Shown here piece after piece: positions 46,701 to 59,800 of a stretch of 64,000 nt of DNA (its first letter is position 1; the number at the start of each line of letters is the position of its first letter). A model generated the notes under the pieces. It was not told the origin of the DNA. It made no database searches and saw only the letters and a program-made list of their open reading frames with translations. Position numbers and translations under genes: made by a program. The DNA is from Diplosphaera chodatii (Eukaryota; Chlorophyta; Trebouxiophyceae; Prasiolales; Stichococcaceae), in NCBI GenBank assembly GCA_032358165.1, contig JAALGY010000062.1, forward strand, positions 62,001 to 126,000, read 5' to 3'.

Positions 46701-49278
46701 CCCCTGCAGCATGCAGCAGCAGGTGTCAGCTCCAGGGTTCAGCTGGCCTGCAACCCGACCGCCGGACGACCCGACTCCTGCTGCAGTCATGAGAGCCCCT
46801 GCGGCAGGGGGAGCTGGTCGTGAATCATACATATAGCTGCTGCCGCCATCACTCACGGACACACGGCCCGCATCTGCTCAGCCATTGACCAAACAGCCAC
46901 CTCGGCACCCAAAACAGCGCGCAAAACTCGCAGCCGCCTTGGCACCCTGCAGCGACACCCAGTTGTGACCACCCTGCAGCACCGTCGGCGCCGCGCACCT
47001 GCCAGCGCCTTCACCGCCGCCTCCGCCATGAGCCCGACCTGCCGCCGCAGCTTCGCCGCGGCGGTGTCCGGCAGGCCGGCGGGCGCCTCCGTCACCCAGC
47101 AGATGCTGTCCCGGTGCACCGTCTCCACCACCGGAAAGGTGCGCGTCTCGCCGTCGGCGCCCCTCGCGACCATCACGGCCAGCTCCTGCGGTTGGGTTTG
47201 GTGCTGCTGGTCACCGTGCTGCTGGAGCAGGTGACGCAGGAGCTGCTGTAGACCAGGCAGCAGCGGCGGCGGTGTCGGAGCCAGACGCTCCAGCGCCAGG
47301 TGGTGGGTGCCAAAACTCACAAACATCTGCTGATGCCTGCTGGAGATGCGTGCAGAAAGCTGATGCAGCGTACACACGGGTGCAATTGATGACTTAGGTG
47401 GTAAGGGCTTGCGAAGACTTGAGGGTTTAGGGTTCAGCCGCCAGCCACCTGCACATAGGGCGCCCAGCGCTCGGCGTACAGCCCCTGCTGGTAGCCGCCC
47501 AGAGCTTCCACTGCTGCCGCTGCATCCCGCTCCTCCCGCACCACCGCATTCCCCTTCCCATCGTACGCCAGCCTGCACCAGGTCGCTCAAGCTGCTGAGA
47601 GGGTACGTCTGTGAGCACAGCAAGCTGCCAGGACTGGTGACCCACACAAGCTTGGCGAGCGCATGCCGGGGGTTGGAGTACATGGAGTTTGGGCTCGCTA
47701 TACAGTAGAGCTCTGCAGCAGTGACAGTGCATAGAAATGGCGGTGCACAGGGCCTCACGTGCGGGACTTGAGCATGAAGGGGAAGCCGAACTCGGCGGCA
47801 GCGGCTGCGAGGTCACCCGCGTTCTCCACCCCCCGAAAGTCGGCCACCGGCACCCCGGCCGCCGAGAAAAACTGCTTCTGCCGCAGCTTGTCCTGCAATT
47901 CCATGCCCTCAGCGTCGGTGACTAAACACGCTCAGCTGTGAAGCCCGGCTGCCCCGCGGTCGACACGCCGGCTGTACTTTCTGAGGCCCATGCGATGTCG
48001 GTGCAGGACGTGCGCAGGCGAACACATGGTGCCAGGGCAGTGGTGTCGGACACGACCCTGCAGGGCTCGGCACAGGAGCCCAGGCGACGACACAGATGCT
48101 GCCGTCGCCAAATTGCCAACCAGCTGCTGAAGCCACAGCTGCTCCAACTCGAACCTGGATGATGGCGAGGGTGCCACTGCTGGGGTGCACGTCGCAGCCG
48201 CCCCGCGCCTCCAGCTCCGCTAGAATCCCCGCGTCCACGTGCTCAATCTCCGCCGTCAGCACGTCCACCTGGCGTTGTGAAGGGTTTAGCTTTTAGGTTT
48301 TGAGGCCGGCGGGGGCGGAGTGTGCATTGGGTCCAGACGCCCCTGAGGCAGCGAATGCAGGGCAGTTCCTGCCGATGTTGAGGTGCGCCAATGGCCAGCC
48401 GCAGGGTCACATGCAAGCAGCACGGCAATGAGACACAGTTCAAAGTGGAAGGAAACAGACCTGCTCTGCGAACTCTGCGATGGCTGCCGGGTCCCGGAAG
48501 CTGCCTTCTGTCTGCACTGCCACCGGCGACGCGGGGCACCCCGGGGTGGGGTCCAGCACCCGGATCGGCACCCCCAGCTGCGCCTGCAATGGTGAAACCA
48601 TAGTTGTAGCCCCCCTTTGTCAGCGTGGAACAGCTGTATGACCCAATGATCTGCAGAAGGATGCAGCACAGAGAAACCCACAGTTCTGTTCCACGTGCTC
48701 GACTTCATGCATGGTCATAGTGCCGCCCGTGTACAGAACTCCGATGAAAGCCAAATCTCGGGTCATCCTCACCGCTGCCACCGCGAGCATCTTGCCCAGC
48801 TGCCCGCCGCCCAGGACGCCCAGCGTTGGCAGGTCCGCCGCCTCGCCGGTGTAGCAGTCGGACGCTGCGCCGCCGCCGCCGCCGCCGCTCCGCCACGCCG
48901 CTGCAGGCCGCCGCCGCATCTGCTGGGCACGCCTGCAGCGATAGCACCCACTACAACGCTGACGTGCCGGTCCACACGAAGGCAGCAGGATGTGTGACAT
49001 GTATCAGACACTCTGCACCATCGCTGGGATGTGTCAACCTGCCACACAGGGGCCTGCAGCCTTTCCGCCCGCTGCTGCCGCAGGGTCAGCTGGCCTGCGA
49101 CGCACAACCTCGATGCTGCAAAGCTACTGGCCAAGTACGATGGGACAACCGAGCACCTGCCACGCGAGGCTTTGCCGGCTGCACACGGGGCGATGCATGC
49201 GCAGCGAAGCGGTGTCTGACGGCCGGCGGCCGCGATCGTTGGCTGGCCTCCCCGCAGCAGCAGGGAGCCCGCCACCAT
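43709..49278 (-). CDS. Phosphoribosylaminoimidazole carboxylase (PurK-PurE fusion), plastid-targeted
   Basis: Converts AIR to CAIR in de novo purine synthesis. The PurK-like ATP-grasp half makes N5-CAIR and the PurE half rearranges it; the fusion matches fungal ADE2 and plant PUR6. Sixteen exons on the minus strand: 49278-49157, 48932-48773, 48583-48461, 48268-48155, 47892-47759, 47572-47449, 47185-46999, 46703-46617, 46375-46284, 46039-45956, 45719-45638, 45378-45218, 44990-44904, 44671-44594, 44390-44250, 43900-43709; 655 residues. Residues ~1-45 are Ala/Ser/Arg-rich with almost no acidic residues, like a chloroplast transit peptide. Pur[64 protein letters not shown] and PHNSGHYTIEG. PurE starts near 491: [44 protein letters not shown] and [14 protein letters not shown] flexible Ala/Gly/Ser linker joins the halves. 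It is divergent from MED10 across 531 bp. Confidence 0.95.
47422..47436. repeat. TTTAGGG motif in an AIR carboxylase intron
   Basis: AGGGTTTAGGGTTCA, 13 bp beyond the exon ending at 47449 in gene sense. Confidence 0.7.
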
Positions 49279-49809
49279 CCGACCCGCTTGGCTGGCTTAC
49301 TGTACTATCCAATCTTCGAGGGCACCAGGGAGTTACAAACAGCCCAACCGCGGCGGTAATGCTCTTGAATCGCAGGGACGATCTGGAGTGCAAAAGTATT
49401 GCAGGTTTACTTCTGAGGTGACAGCACCCAGACGCGCGGTGTGTGCGTCAGTTCAGCGTCCAAGTTGCCTGCTGCTTAGTGCGTTACGACTACGGACCGC
49501 AAGTGCAGGCTCGCTTTGCCATGTGGAACAGTCACAGGAAGCAATTCGGCGGTGCTACTGCTTTCTCTCCTTCCCTTGGTCAGGTCGCTTCCCAGCATCC
49601 ATGGGTGCTCATACCGCTTCCAGCAGCTGGAGCAAGCCAGTTGTATCCTAGCTGATATCGGCGAGATCGCGCGGGACCAGCAAAGCTGTCGGCTTGCCAT
49701 CACATCTTCGGCTTTGCCCAATTCGGCAATGATCTAGCGTTGAAGCATTGCCAACTATCTGTGACAACGTGCAGATGCGTGACAGTCGCCAGACGCATGA
49801 CATGGTGAC
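49279..49809. other. Bidirectional promoter region (AIR carboxylase / MED10)
   Basis: 531 bp between divergent start codons. No TATA box or known motif was identified. A short open frame reading into MED10 sense near 49440-49655 has no splice support. Confidence 0.55.
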
Positions 49810-50767
49810 ATGTCCGATCCCCGACAGGGCCTGAAGGCTGCCATCAAAGACTCCTTGCAGAAGGCAAGCAGCTTACACGACTGCCATCACTGGGACCAGT
49901 TGTGTGCTGTATGCAATGACGAGGATGATCATGTCGGCGCGTGCACTGCACGTAAATAACCACAGCAGCTCTGAGGCACCGACGACACGCATGCCCACTG
50001 TGTCGGCTCTCCAACTTTGCATGACGCGATGCTGCGCTCAGCATGACGCTGGCGCTGGCGCTGTGCAGGTCTACGAGCTGCAGGCGACAGTCGAGAACTA
50101 CAACGGCGACCAGGCGCTGCTGACCGGCCGCATCGACGCGCTGCTGGCGTCCTTCGAGGAGCTGCACGGCCGCCGCGATGGGGCCGCCTTCAATGTGCCG
50201 ATCGACCTCGTGAGGTGCCGCTCGGTCGTATCCGCTCCCGATTGATTGACCCTGGATTAAGACCACAGACGAGATGCACTGCATCAGACATGTCAGCCCA
50301 GAGGGTGCAAGTTCAGCAGCCCGCAGCTTGCACCTGCGATTGCACAGGTTTGTGGACGAGGGCGGCAACCCGGACGCATTTTTCGGCAGCGCCACGCGCG
50401 CCGCGCTGCGCGACAACCAAGCCGCCAAGGGCAAGGTCGACGCGCTCAAGTGCGCAGCGGCTCGTGTCGCTTGTTGGCCTTGCAGCTGGCCTAGCATATG
50501 CCGCGTGCACATCATAGCAAGCAATCACAGCTGCACCCAGCAGGAAGTGCAACACTGCCGTGCGACGCTTGCAGGAGCTTCCGCGAGGCGGTGCTGAAAG
50601 AGGCAAGCGAGGCCTTTCCGGAGGACGCTGCAGCCTACCACCGGCTCACTGCCCCCCCAGAGGGACAGCCTGCGCCGCAGCAGCAGGAAGAGCCACAACC
50701 GGGTGCCTCCAGCGTCGCTGCAGCCGAGCCCACTGCAGCTGCAGGACCAGCAGCAGCAGCAGGTTGA
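49810..50767 (+). CDS. MED10: Mediator complex subunit 10
   Basis: Middle-module subunit of Mediator, which links transcription factors to RNA polymerase II. Exons 49810-49863, 50069-50214, 50348-50449 and 50575-50767 give 164 residues. The family blocks are in order: VYELQATVENYNGDQALL, a helix ending FEELHG, NVPIDLVRFVDEGGNPDAFF, RDNQAAKGKVDALKSFRE and EASEAFPED. The first exon encodes MSDPRQGLKAAIKDSLQK and ends with a GC donor (AAG|GCAAGC) whose phase fits. The Gln/Ala-rich C-terminal tail is beyond the conserved region. Length fits the family (135-190). The next gene starts 108 bp downstream on the same strand. Confidence 0.92.
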
Positions 50768-50875
50768 CAGCTAGCAAGCCGGCGGCTCAAGGCTAGGGGC
50801 CGGAGCATGTCGCAGCAGGGGCGCTGATTTGCAGCTACACAGCCGCACACGCGCCACGCCTGAGCAGCAGCAGCC

Positions 50876-53800
50876 ATGTTCTCGCGGTTCAAGGGCAAGC
50901 CGAAGCAGGCGCCGCCGCCGCAGCCGCAGCAGCCGCCGCCGGACGCGTCGCCTTTCTCTTCCCCCTCCGCTGCAGGTGCAATGGGTCAACACCCTCGCGC
51001 AGCCCTCCGTCGTGGCTGCTGCACACCCCTGCTGGCATGTTGTGTGTACTACCCATATCCATGCATGCGCTTACACGCTAAGTAGTGCCCGTTTGTGCGA
51101 GGCACTTGTGAAGAAGCGTGGGCACTGCACCGCAGGCGGGCAGCCGGGCCCGAGGCCGGCCGGGGACTCCCAGTATGGCCGCGGCGCTGGTGCCCCGCCG
51201 CCGCAGCCCGCCGACGGCCGCGCCCCGTCAGCCAGCGGCCCCTCAGCCAGCGGCCAGCAGCCCACAGGTGGATTGACATCTCTTGAGCACTAGTGAGTCG
51301 GAATCATGTCTGCACCACAGTCCTTGTCGTTTGAGAATCAGAGGATCAGCCACCAGCTTGTGATACACACTGACTGCTTGTTGTGGAATGAAGTTGCAGG
51401 CAGCGCGGCGTCGGCGAGCCTGCAGGGGCAGCTGCCCGCGGGCTTCGTGGCGCGCGCCGACAGCGCCGCTGCAGGGGGGCCGCAGGGCTCCGGGCCGTCC
51501 AGGAGCGCCGCGACCCAGGGCGCGCCGTCCGCCGCGGCGGGCGCCGCCGCCGGCGGCTCCGCTGTGGAAGCCGCAGCCATGGCGGCGGCGGACAGCACGA
51601 CGGACCGGCCCCTCAACGCGGCCGCGGCGCCCCTGGACAAGAAGCCGGCCAAGAAGACCAGCGGCATCCGCAGCGAGCTGGTGAGCCGCGCCGCCCTTGT
51701 AGCATGCATGAGCCACGCCCATTCTCTGCTTGACAATGATCCAATATCACGCTGCACCACAATGCGCTTAGTGCAGCGTAGATGAGGGTTCTTGAACCCC
51801 AGACTTCTTGAGCTCGTTGACGAGTCTGAAATGTTTTGTGAATATTTGCCGTGATGGCACATATGTTTGTCGATCTGCAGGCTACGCCGGACGCCAAGAT
51901 CCAGTCGCCGGCGCTGATGGCGGTGCTGAACCGCATCGCCGTGGGCGCGGACATGTCCGAGCTCGTGTCCGTCGTGTGCCGGGTATGCACGCCGTCGTTA
52001 TCCGACTTAGCAAACATCTATGTGTTGCAGCTGTTGCAATGATGGCTTCTACCTGCCACAAGTAAATTATACATGTGTGACTGCCGCTTCGAAACCATGC
52101 ATGTGGTGCTGCAGCATGTGGTCGCGCGGCCGGCGCCGGTGCTCAGCAAGCAGCTCGCGTACGACGTGGTCAAGTCGGGCGCCCCCAGCGATGGCGACTG
52201 GGACTTTGTGTACGCTGGTGAGACAGTGGCCCTGATGCCACATGTGCCAGTAGATTGTGTGCACATGTACATGGCGCCAGCTCATAGCTCTGGTGATGCA
52301 ACCTGCTCAATAAGATTGCGCGTTCAGCTTACAGCGAAAGGCATATCAGGCTGTGCCTGCTGATTTAGCGGGACCGGAAGATGAGCTCTGTGGCTTGTCT
52401 TTCAACTTCACCTCTTCAGCAGTGACATCCTCGCATGCCTGGCTGCCCGCTCCTGTCGATGCTGTCTGTCCACTTGGCGTTGCCAACATCTGACGCTTAC
52501 AAGTGCAGCTGTGCAGTGGCCACAACTGATGTTGAGCAACTGCAACGCAGGCATCCGCTTCGATCTGGGCCCCGGGTCGCCGCCTGAGGTGGCGGCGGCG
52601 GCGCTGGCGGCGCTCCAGGGCCTCCCGCCCCACCGCTTTGCCGAGGCGCTGGCTGCGTCATCTGGTGACGCAGGCAAGCTGCGGGGTTACACAACTGATG
52701 CCGTGCCCATGCAGGCTGCTTGCCAGCTGCAGCGGCTGCGATGGTCACTACGATCGTCGTGTCTCCCATGTCGCTGACATGGCCATCGGCATGTCGCAAA
52801 CCGCTTTTGCCGTTGCCAAACCCATTTGCGATAGTCTTACACCTGTTACCCTGCTTTCCGCAGGCGACCGTGCCGTGCAGCGCAGCGACAGCGCCGTCAG
52901 CGGGCGGGGCGGCGCTGCGGGGCTGCCTGTCCAGCCGCTGCCGCTCGCGCGCGACTCGCTGCAGCCGCAGGTAGGGGTCCTCAACCCAAATCGGCTGACA
53001 CCCTGACGCTTTTCTGCTACTCCTTGCAAAATCGAAGTCGCGCAACATCAACATGGACACTTTCCTGCCGGTATGATGCCAAGGATGTCAGCAGGGCTCA
53101 TGCTGATGCTAGCACCTGCGCCGCACCAACTCTGCACAGCAATGTGTGCTCATTGGAAGCCTGCCATCCTGCAGGCTTCGGCGCCGTCGCTGGGGATGGC
53201 GGGCCCGCAGGCCAGCTTCAACGCGAGCGCCTCCGGCGCCGCCGCCAACCTGGCCGCCATGGACGCCGCGATCCGTGGCTCTGGGCCCAGCGTCTCAGGT
53301 GCTGCCTCTTGCATTCACCATTGACCACGTCACGTCGCCAAATCCGAAGGCATTTATGTCAGCTGCCAATGCTGTTGTGTAGTCTCGCCGGGTTAACGAT
53401 GCTTATAGCAGATGCATGCAGCTTCAGGCTCAAACACGTACACACATAAGTATCAACAGGACACGCCGTCCCTCGTCCCTTCAGACCAGACCCTGCTGCA
53501 GAGCACGGTGCAGTGGCATGATGACGGCTATCCTGTGATTTGCAGGGGCGCGGCCAGAGGCCAGCAAGCCGTCCCAGGCGCAGGGTCTAGAGGCCGAGCG
53601 CAGCTACAGCACCGTGGCCGGCATGACCTTCGACGGCTCGGGCATCACCGCCAGCGCGGCCTCGGCGACGCTCAAGGCGCAGGCGCACTCGGAGCAGTCC
53701 ATCACCGCAGGTGATGCACAGCGAGCATGCTCGCTGCCCTCCCGTCAGGGTGTTGCGGGTGCCGAGCGGCGTCAATCCTGCCAGCCACTGCCATTCAATC

Positions 53801-56800
53801 CTGCCAGCCACTGCCAGGTTCTGTCGGGCCTGTAGCACCATGCTCCTGCAGGCACAGCCCACTCAATGCGAAACGCCACTTTTGCACACCCAATACACGC
53901 AAGCTGCCCGCACAGTCGAACATGACACCCTGCGACCCCTGCCAGTCGCTGCAGCCTTGTGCACCGCCCAGCAGCCCTGCGAGCGCCCTCGTCGCCACAG
54001 CTGGGCACGCCGCATGCGTACCCTGTCGCGTGACGCATGCGACCGTGTGTGAACCCTAAAACCCTAAACCCTTGCAGGCAGCCGCGTGGCGCTGCGGGTC
54101 CGACTGAGCGAGGCGCTGGCGTCGGAGTCGCCGGCGGTGCGCGCGGCCGCCGCGGAGGCCCTGGGGCGGGCCACCGCGTCGTCCGCGGTGCTGGCCGCCA
54201 TCGCAGCCTCGGCCGCCCCCGGCAACGTGCGCCCCCTGCTGCCGGTGTTTCCGTCGGCTCTGCTCTGCCATCGGAATGCCGCTTGGCACATCAGCGTCGG
54301 CTGCAATGGCTCTCGTGTAAAACCTCTGCTCTGCATGCAAAGGCAATATGACCGTGTCTTTCAGTCTGCTTACAAAGCATCACAGTGACGCTAGCAGGTG
54401 TGCCTGCGCCACTGCTCGCACATATCAAGCACAACAGGTCCTGCTGGCAGCCTGATACAGCATGCACTTTTGCTGCACCGTGCAGTTTGACGACTATCGA
54501 TCTTGTACGCCCTGCTATTCCTTCAGGTGGACCTGGCGGTGGCGTGGGCGGAGCGCCTGGGGGACTCGCTGCTGGACGGCACCCCGGCGGTGGCCGCGGC
54601 GGGCGCAGCCGCCGTCGCGGGGCTGCTGACCGCCGCTGCGGGGCTCGCGCCCGACGGCACAGTCGCGCCCGGCGCCAGGGCGGTGCTGCCGCCCGAAGCC
54701 GCGGCACGTCTTGCACAGTCATCCGGAGCATGCCGCCGCTGCAAGCGCGCCTGCTTTGTGGGGTCTGCAGCTCTGGTGTCACAGCTCAGGCCGAGGCTGC
54801 TGACGTTGCTGAGCCGCTGATGTGGCGGGGCGTGGGTGTGGAAGCAGGTCGGGTGTGTCAGGCGTCGGCTGCCTGATCTCCGACAGCACCTGATGTGGCG
54901 CTGTGCAGGCCGGCATGTCGGCCGAGCCCGGCGCGGGCAGCTGGGTCACGGGGCGCGCCGCCGCGAAGCTCGCCTGGCGCGCGACCGCCGGGCTGAGCTC
55001 CGTGCTGCGGCGGGCGCACAACCTGGGGCCCCTGGACCAGGTGCCTGCTGCACGCCGGTCTGGTGACGGCGCTCGGCAGCCTTCGCTCCGCACCCTGCAG
55101 TGCCCTTGCTCACCTTGCGAGCCAGGATGCGAGCGCGTCTTTGGGGCTGCCAAAATGCGTCTGGAGGCCAAAAGTGGATGGCCTGATGGCCTGTTGATGT
55201 TGCACAGGTGTCTTCAGACTTCTGAAGTGGACCGCCAGATCATTCACCCTTCACTTCCAGGTGCACGTCATCCGCATGCTGGTGGCGCTGCTGGAGTACG
55301 CGGCCGCGCGGGACTTCCACCTGCCGCCGCCCGCGCTGGACAACCCGCTCGTCAACAGGTCGGCGGCGCCGAAGCCGCAGGCCGAGCTGCTGCCCAGCCT
55401 GGACCCAATCGCCGAGCTCAGCGCCCCCAACACGGTGCGGCTGGTAGCTCAGATGCGCTGCGTACAAGACAGCTGAGACGCAGCTTCCAGGTTGTTGCGC
55501 TGTGCAACTTCACACCTCTCTGAATGTCAGCAGCACATGCCGAAAACTCTTGGCTGCTTGCAATAGTGTCAAGCTTCTCCACATGGGCTCCAGGCGGCCT
55601 GGTATGGGTGTGCACCACATGCCTGCTGCTCACATGATGCAGCATCACTGCCGCCAATTTCAAAAGCCCGGCTTCAGCACCCGCACCACCCCGTTTCGAT
55701 TGCCAGGCGGTCGCCAGCGGGGGCGAGCTGGCAGGGCCCTGGATGATTGAGGTGGCGGGACTGTACATCGCGGAGCTGCTGGAGTCCCCTGCGCCCGCGC
55801 TGCAGTTCGAGGCGGCGCGCGCGCTGCTGCGCCTGTCGTCCCTCGCCACCCGCGTCGCCCACTCAGGTGCCGATCTGCCGCACAGTGAGGTTGTCACACT
55901 TTGATGCAACGACCTGGCGAAAGCGACAGGAACTCTTCAAATTTCAGGTAGGAACAGCACCCTGAAAGGGTCACGTGGGAGTTGGTGCAGACAACATTGC
56001 CAGGCCCATCACAAGAACAGTCCAGAGCCCGCAGCCTGCCGGTGGCGCTCACCTTCAGGCAACGCACTCCTACAATATGTGATGCGACGCCCAGTTGCGC
56101 CTGCCGATGCAGGGCATGTGGCGTCGCCGGTGGCGGCGGCCAGCCGCTGGGCGCCCACCGCAGTCACCACCATCCTGGAGCTGTGGGATCGCCAGCCGGG
56201 CACCGGAGGTGTGCTTCCCGCTCCCTCTTGTCACCATGCTGCCACCAGTCCAGATCCCGCCCAGTGCACTGCTGCCAGCTGCCATGCTGCTGCATGTGCA
56301 TCAGCCCCTGTACCTCGGTTGTGTGGACCTTCCGGTTGGTACACAATCAGCGTGGGTCCGGTTCATCTCGCTGCTGATGGGGGCAGTAAGTTGTTGTTTA
56401 CTACAGGGCGGGCGGAGATCGTGGCGGCGGTGGCGGGGCACCTGGCGTCGCTGCCCGCCGGCACGCAGCCGCCGCTCGCGCGTCAGCTGGTGCCGCTCAT
56501 CGCGAAGCTGCCCTTTGCAGCGGAGCGCGCCAATGCCTTTGCCAAGGTGCGCCACCCGAAGAAAACGCTGCTCAGGTTGCGGAACCTGCACTGAGTGTGG
56601 CTGCTCGCCTTTCGTCCCACTTCCCCACGTCGCAGCGGAGACGCCAGCGCCGCAAATGCAGTACACCTCCGATGGTTTCAGCATCGCAAGCCCTGGCTGC
56701 AGGTGTGGGCGGCGGTGCTGGCGCTGGACCTGCAGCAGCGGCGGGCGGTGCGCTCTGGGGCGCCGCTGCTGCCGGGCGCCGACCTCAAGGCCGTGCTGGC

Positions 56801-59800
56801 CGACCCCTTCGTCATGCACATCGCCGGCGCCACATGTGAGCCGGGACGCCCGGGGGAGTCTGGATGCTTCTGACTGTGTAGATAGGAACGTGTAGGGTTC
56901 ATGTCATTTGCGTCTTCCTGAAGAACCTAGCAGGAACACTCTATGGCAGAGCCAACCATGCACTGCTGGCGCCACATTCGGAGTGTAGTGAGACCCCGCC
57001 CCGCAATTGATGCCGGGGAGCTGTACGCATCGCGTGCGTTGAGGCCAGGCCTGCGTGCTGACGCAGCCTCGGCGTCGGACGTGGCGGCGAAGGCGACGTA
57101 CCCCGCCTTCCGGGACGAGATGGTGATGACGCTGCTGGCGGTGGCGGACTCGCACCCCTGGGGCGCCCGCAGCCAGGAGCTGCTGGCGGGGCCGGACCCC
57201 GCCAACGTGGCCATCCTCCCCAGGTTGGCATCTGCGCTGCGCCCGCAGGTCCAATTTGGGGCGGTCCCCGGTCCTGGTGCATGCCTTGGAGTTCAATGCA
57301 CATCGCCCATGTGGCAGACGTCCCGGCTTGTTGACAAGCAGTTGCTGGGTCAGCACGCCCTGCGATGCATGGCGGGCGAGAGTGAGCTCACATCCACAGC
57401 CGAGGCACGCATGCCGCGATGCAGACGCTGGGACAGCTCCGCACTTGCACCAAACCCTGAAAGTCGTAGGCGGTAACAACAGATACCGCAAACTCCGCAG
57501 GCCGCCGTCCGCCGGCCCCAGCACGGCGGCCGACAAGGCGCGCGGCGCGGCGCAGCGGGAGGCGGCGCGCTTTGCTGCGGAGGCCGCCTACCGGCAGCGC
57601 GCCGCCGAGACGCTGGACTGGTTGGGCTCCGCCCGCATCGCGCTGCAGGTATGAACGCGCATTTGGGAATCAGTTTCATTCGATCTGGATTCTAGAGTGG
57701 GAAGCTTGCAGGCAAGACCAGCGGATTTGCCTTTTGACGCACTTTGCAGCACTCAGGGTAGGGGCACAACTCGCTGGGCCTTGCTACCCACACTGCATGA
57801 TGGCCAGCTCACGCCTTACAATTCGGCACATGGCACATGACAAGGCGTTTTGGTACGATGAGCGGCATTTGGAAGGTGCAAGCATGTGAACAGGTCAGCT
57901 GTTCTGCTCAGGGCTTAGTGCGGCGCTGTGCTCTTGCGACTGCCGCTTCATGCCAGACCCCTGGTCGATGCTCTCACACAGTGCTGCTCACCAGCACTGG
58001 GCCGTCCCCTGCAGCACCACATGTTCAGGCAGGTGGTGTTCAACAGCGATGCTGCACGGCATGTTTCGACATCATATCGGTCCTTTACAAGCTTGGTACT
58101 TCAAGTAGGCCATGGTCTGCGGCTTTCTCATTGCATTTCTGGCATCCGGCTGGAGCTGATACTGGATGGTCAGCGTTGCTGTTCGTTCTGTCAAACCAAG
58201 ATGGGCGTCATGGACCTGCAAATGTTGTTGCGTGGATGTGGCGTCGTGTTTGCAGGGGCTTTTCCTACCGATGACCCTGACCTGACTCGACCTGACTGAT
58301 GACAGACTGATGACCCTGCTGCTCTGTGTCGATGGCCCTAACCACTGCGCAAATCACCGCAGGGCAGCAAGGCGTGCCTGGGGTGGGAGCGCGCCCCGGA
58401 CGGCGGCCTGCACGCCTGCACCGCCGTGGTGGACGCCTGGCTGCGCCTGCTGCAGCGGGCGCTGCACGCGGTGCGGGCGCTGCGGGTCGCGGTGCCCGCC
58501 GCGCCGGAGTACGCCACCCTGGGGTGAGTACCGCGTCTGCTGGAACCTGGAGAGCACAGCTGCAGCAGGAGTGAAACGCTGCTGCTGCGTGCTGCTGCCC
58601 CCCACTCGAAGCGCAGGCGTCGCGTCTACTCAAGCTGAGTGGTGCCGTCCAGGGGAAAGCTGCGATTTTGAGCACCTCTCCCCTCTGGCATGCCGTCATG
58701 CAGAACAGATGTGGCAACGGGACCAGCAGCTTGGCAAACGGGCCAAGACTGTGTGCAGTCGAAGGAGTCGTCTTACAGAACCTTGCACCAAGTTGGCAAT
58801 GTTGCTGTACAGCGCTGGTCCACTCCTCTGCAAGCTGACGGGAGCCGCTGAAGGCTGCCGGCAGCAGCATTACCAAAGGCACCATGGGCAATTGGCTGTC
58901 CTCGGGGCCGCTGCAACCACCCATGTGGCTACGACCGCACCCACATGACTGGCATCTCGCACGCCTGTCAAAATTGCATGCACTTCATGGCCCGCAGGAC
59001 TCTCACGGCGGACCGCGGGGACCTGACGCTGGAGGAGGCGGTGGCGACGGCGGACGGCGGCCCCGCGGCCAAGGTCGGGCTGCTGCTGGCGGACCACGAG
59101 AAGACGCTGCAGGACCTGGTGTCCCAGATCGTCACGCACTGGAAGGTGGGTTTGAAAGGTTTAGGGTTTGGGCCTGTCACAGGGGGGTGCTGTCGGCGGT
59201 CACGGCTCACAATGCGCTCCGCACCGCGCGTGGGGAAAACAAAAAAAACCACATGTCATGCTGTCTCATCGCCCTGCTGCCGTGTGCATAGACAAAGCCA
59301 CCGCTCCTTGCCTTTGCGCCTCTGACCCCTTTGCTGGTTGATGGTCCCTTCCGACCGTCAGCAGAGTGCGAGGTCCAACGCACATGGGAGAGCGCCCTGC
59401 ATCGACTTCTGTCAGTGGACCATCGGCAGGATACAAATGTGACATCACAAATTGGTACCCATGCAGGCGCTGAGCCCGGCGGTGGCGCCGCGGGCGCTGT
59501 GGGTGGCGGCGCACCACGCCGCGCTGCCCCGGCGGCTGCCCGGCGCATGGACCAGTGTCCTGGACTGGGTCGACACGCTGCTGCAGCGCGGGCTGACCGA
59601 CGAATCCAGCAAGGTGCGCGCGCGCGTGGCCGGCAGGCTAGGCGGTGGTGGTGAGGGACAGCAGCACCGGCGTGCTCCTGCGATGCTGTCGCATCATGTT
59701 CACAGCGTGGAAAGCTGGCGGCTGCAGCACAGCAGACAAGGCGTTGCGCATCATTCAGCATTCCTGCATGGGTCGCCCCTGCAAAGCGTGCCAGTGAAGA

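Noticed and set aside
51783..51800. tRNA-like T-arm (GGGTTC...GAACCC)
   Set aside because: No acceptor stem, D-arm or anticodon arm flanks it; it is one of several small hairpins in that intron.
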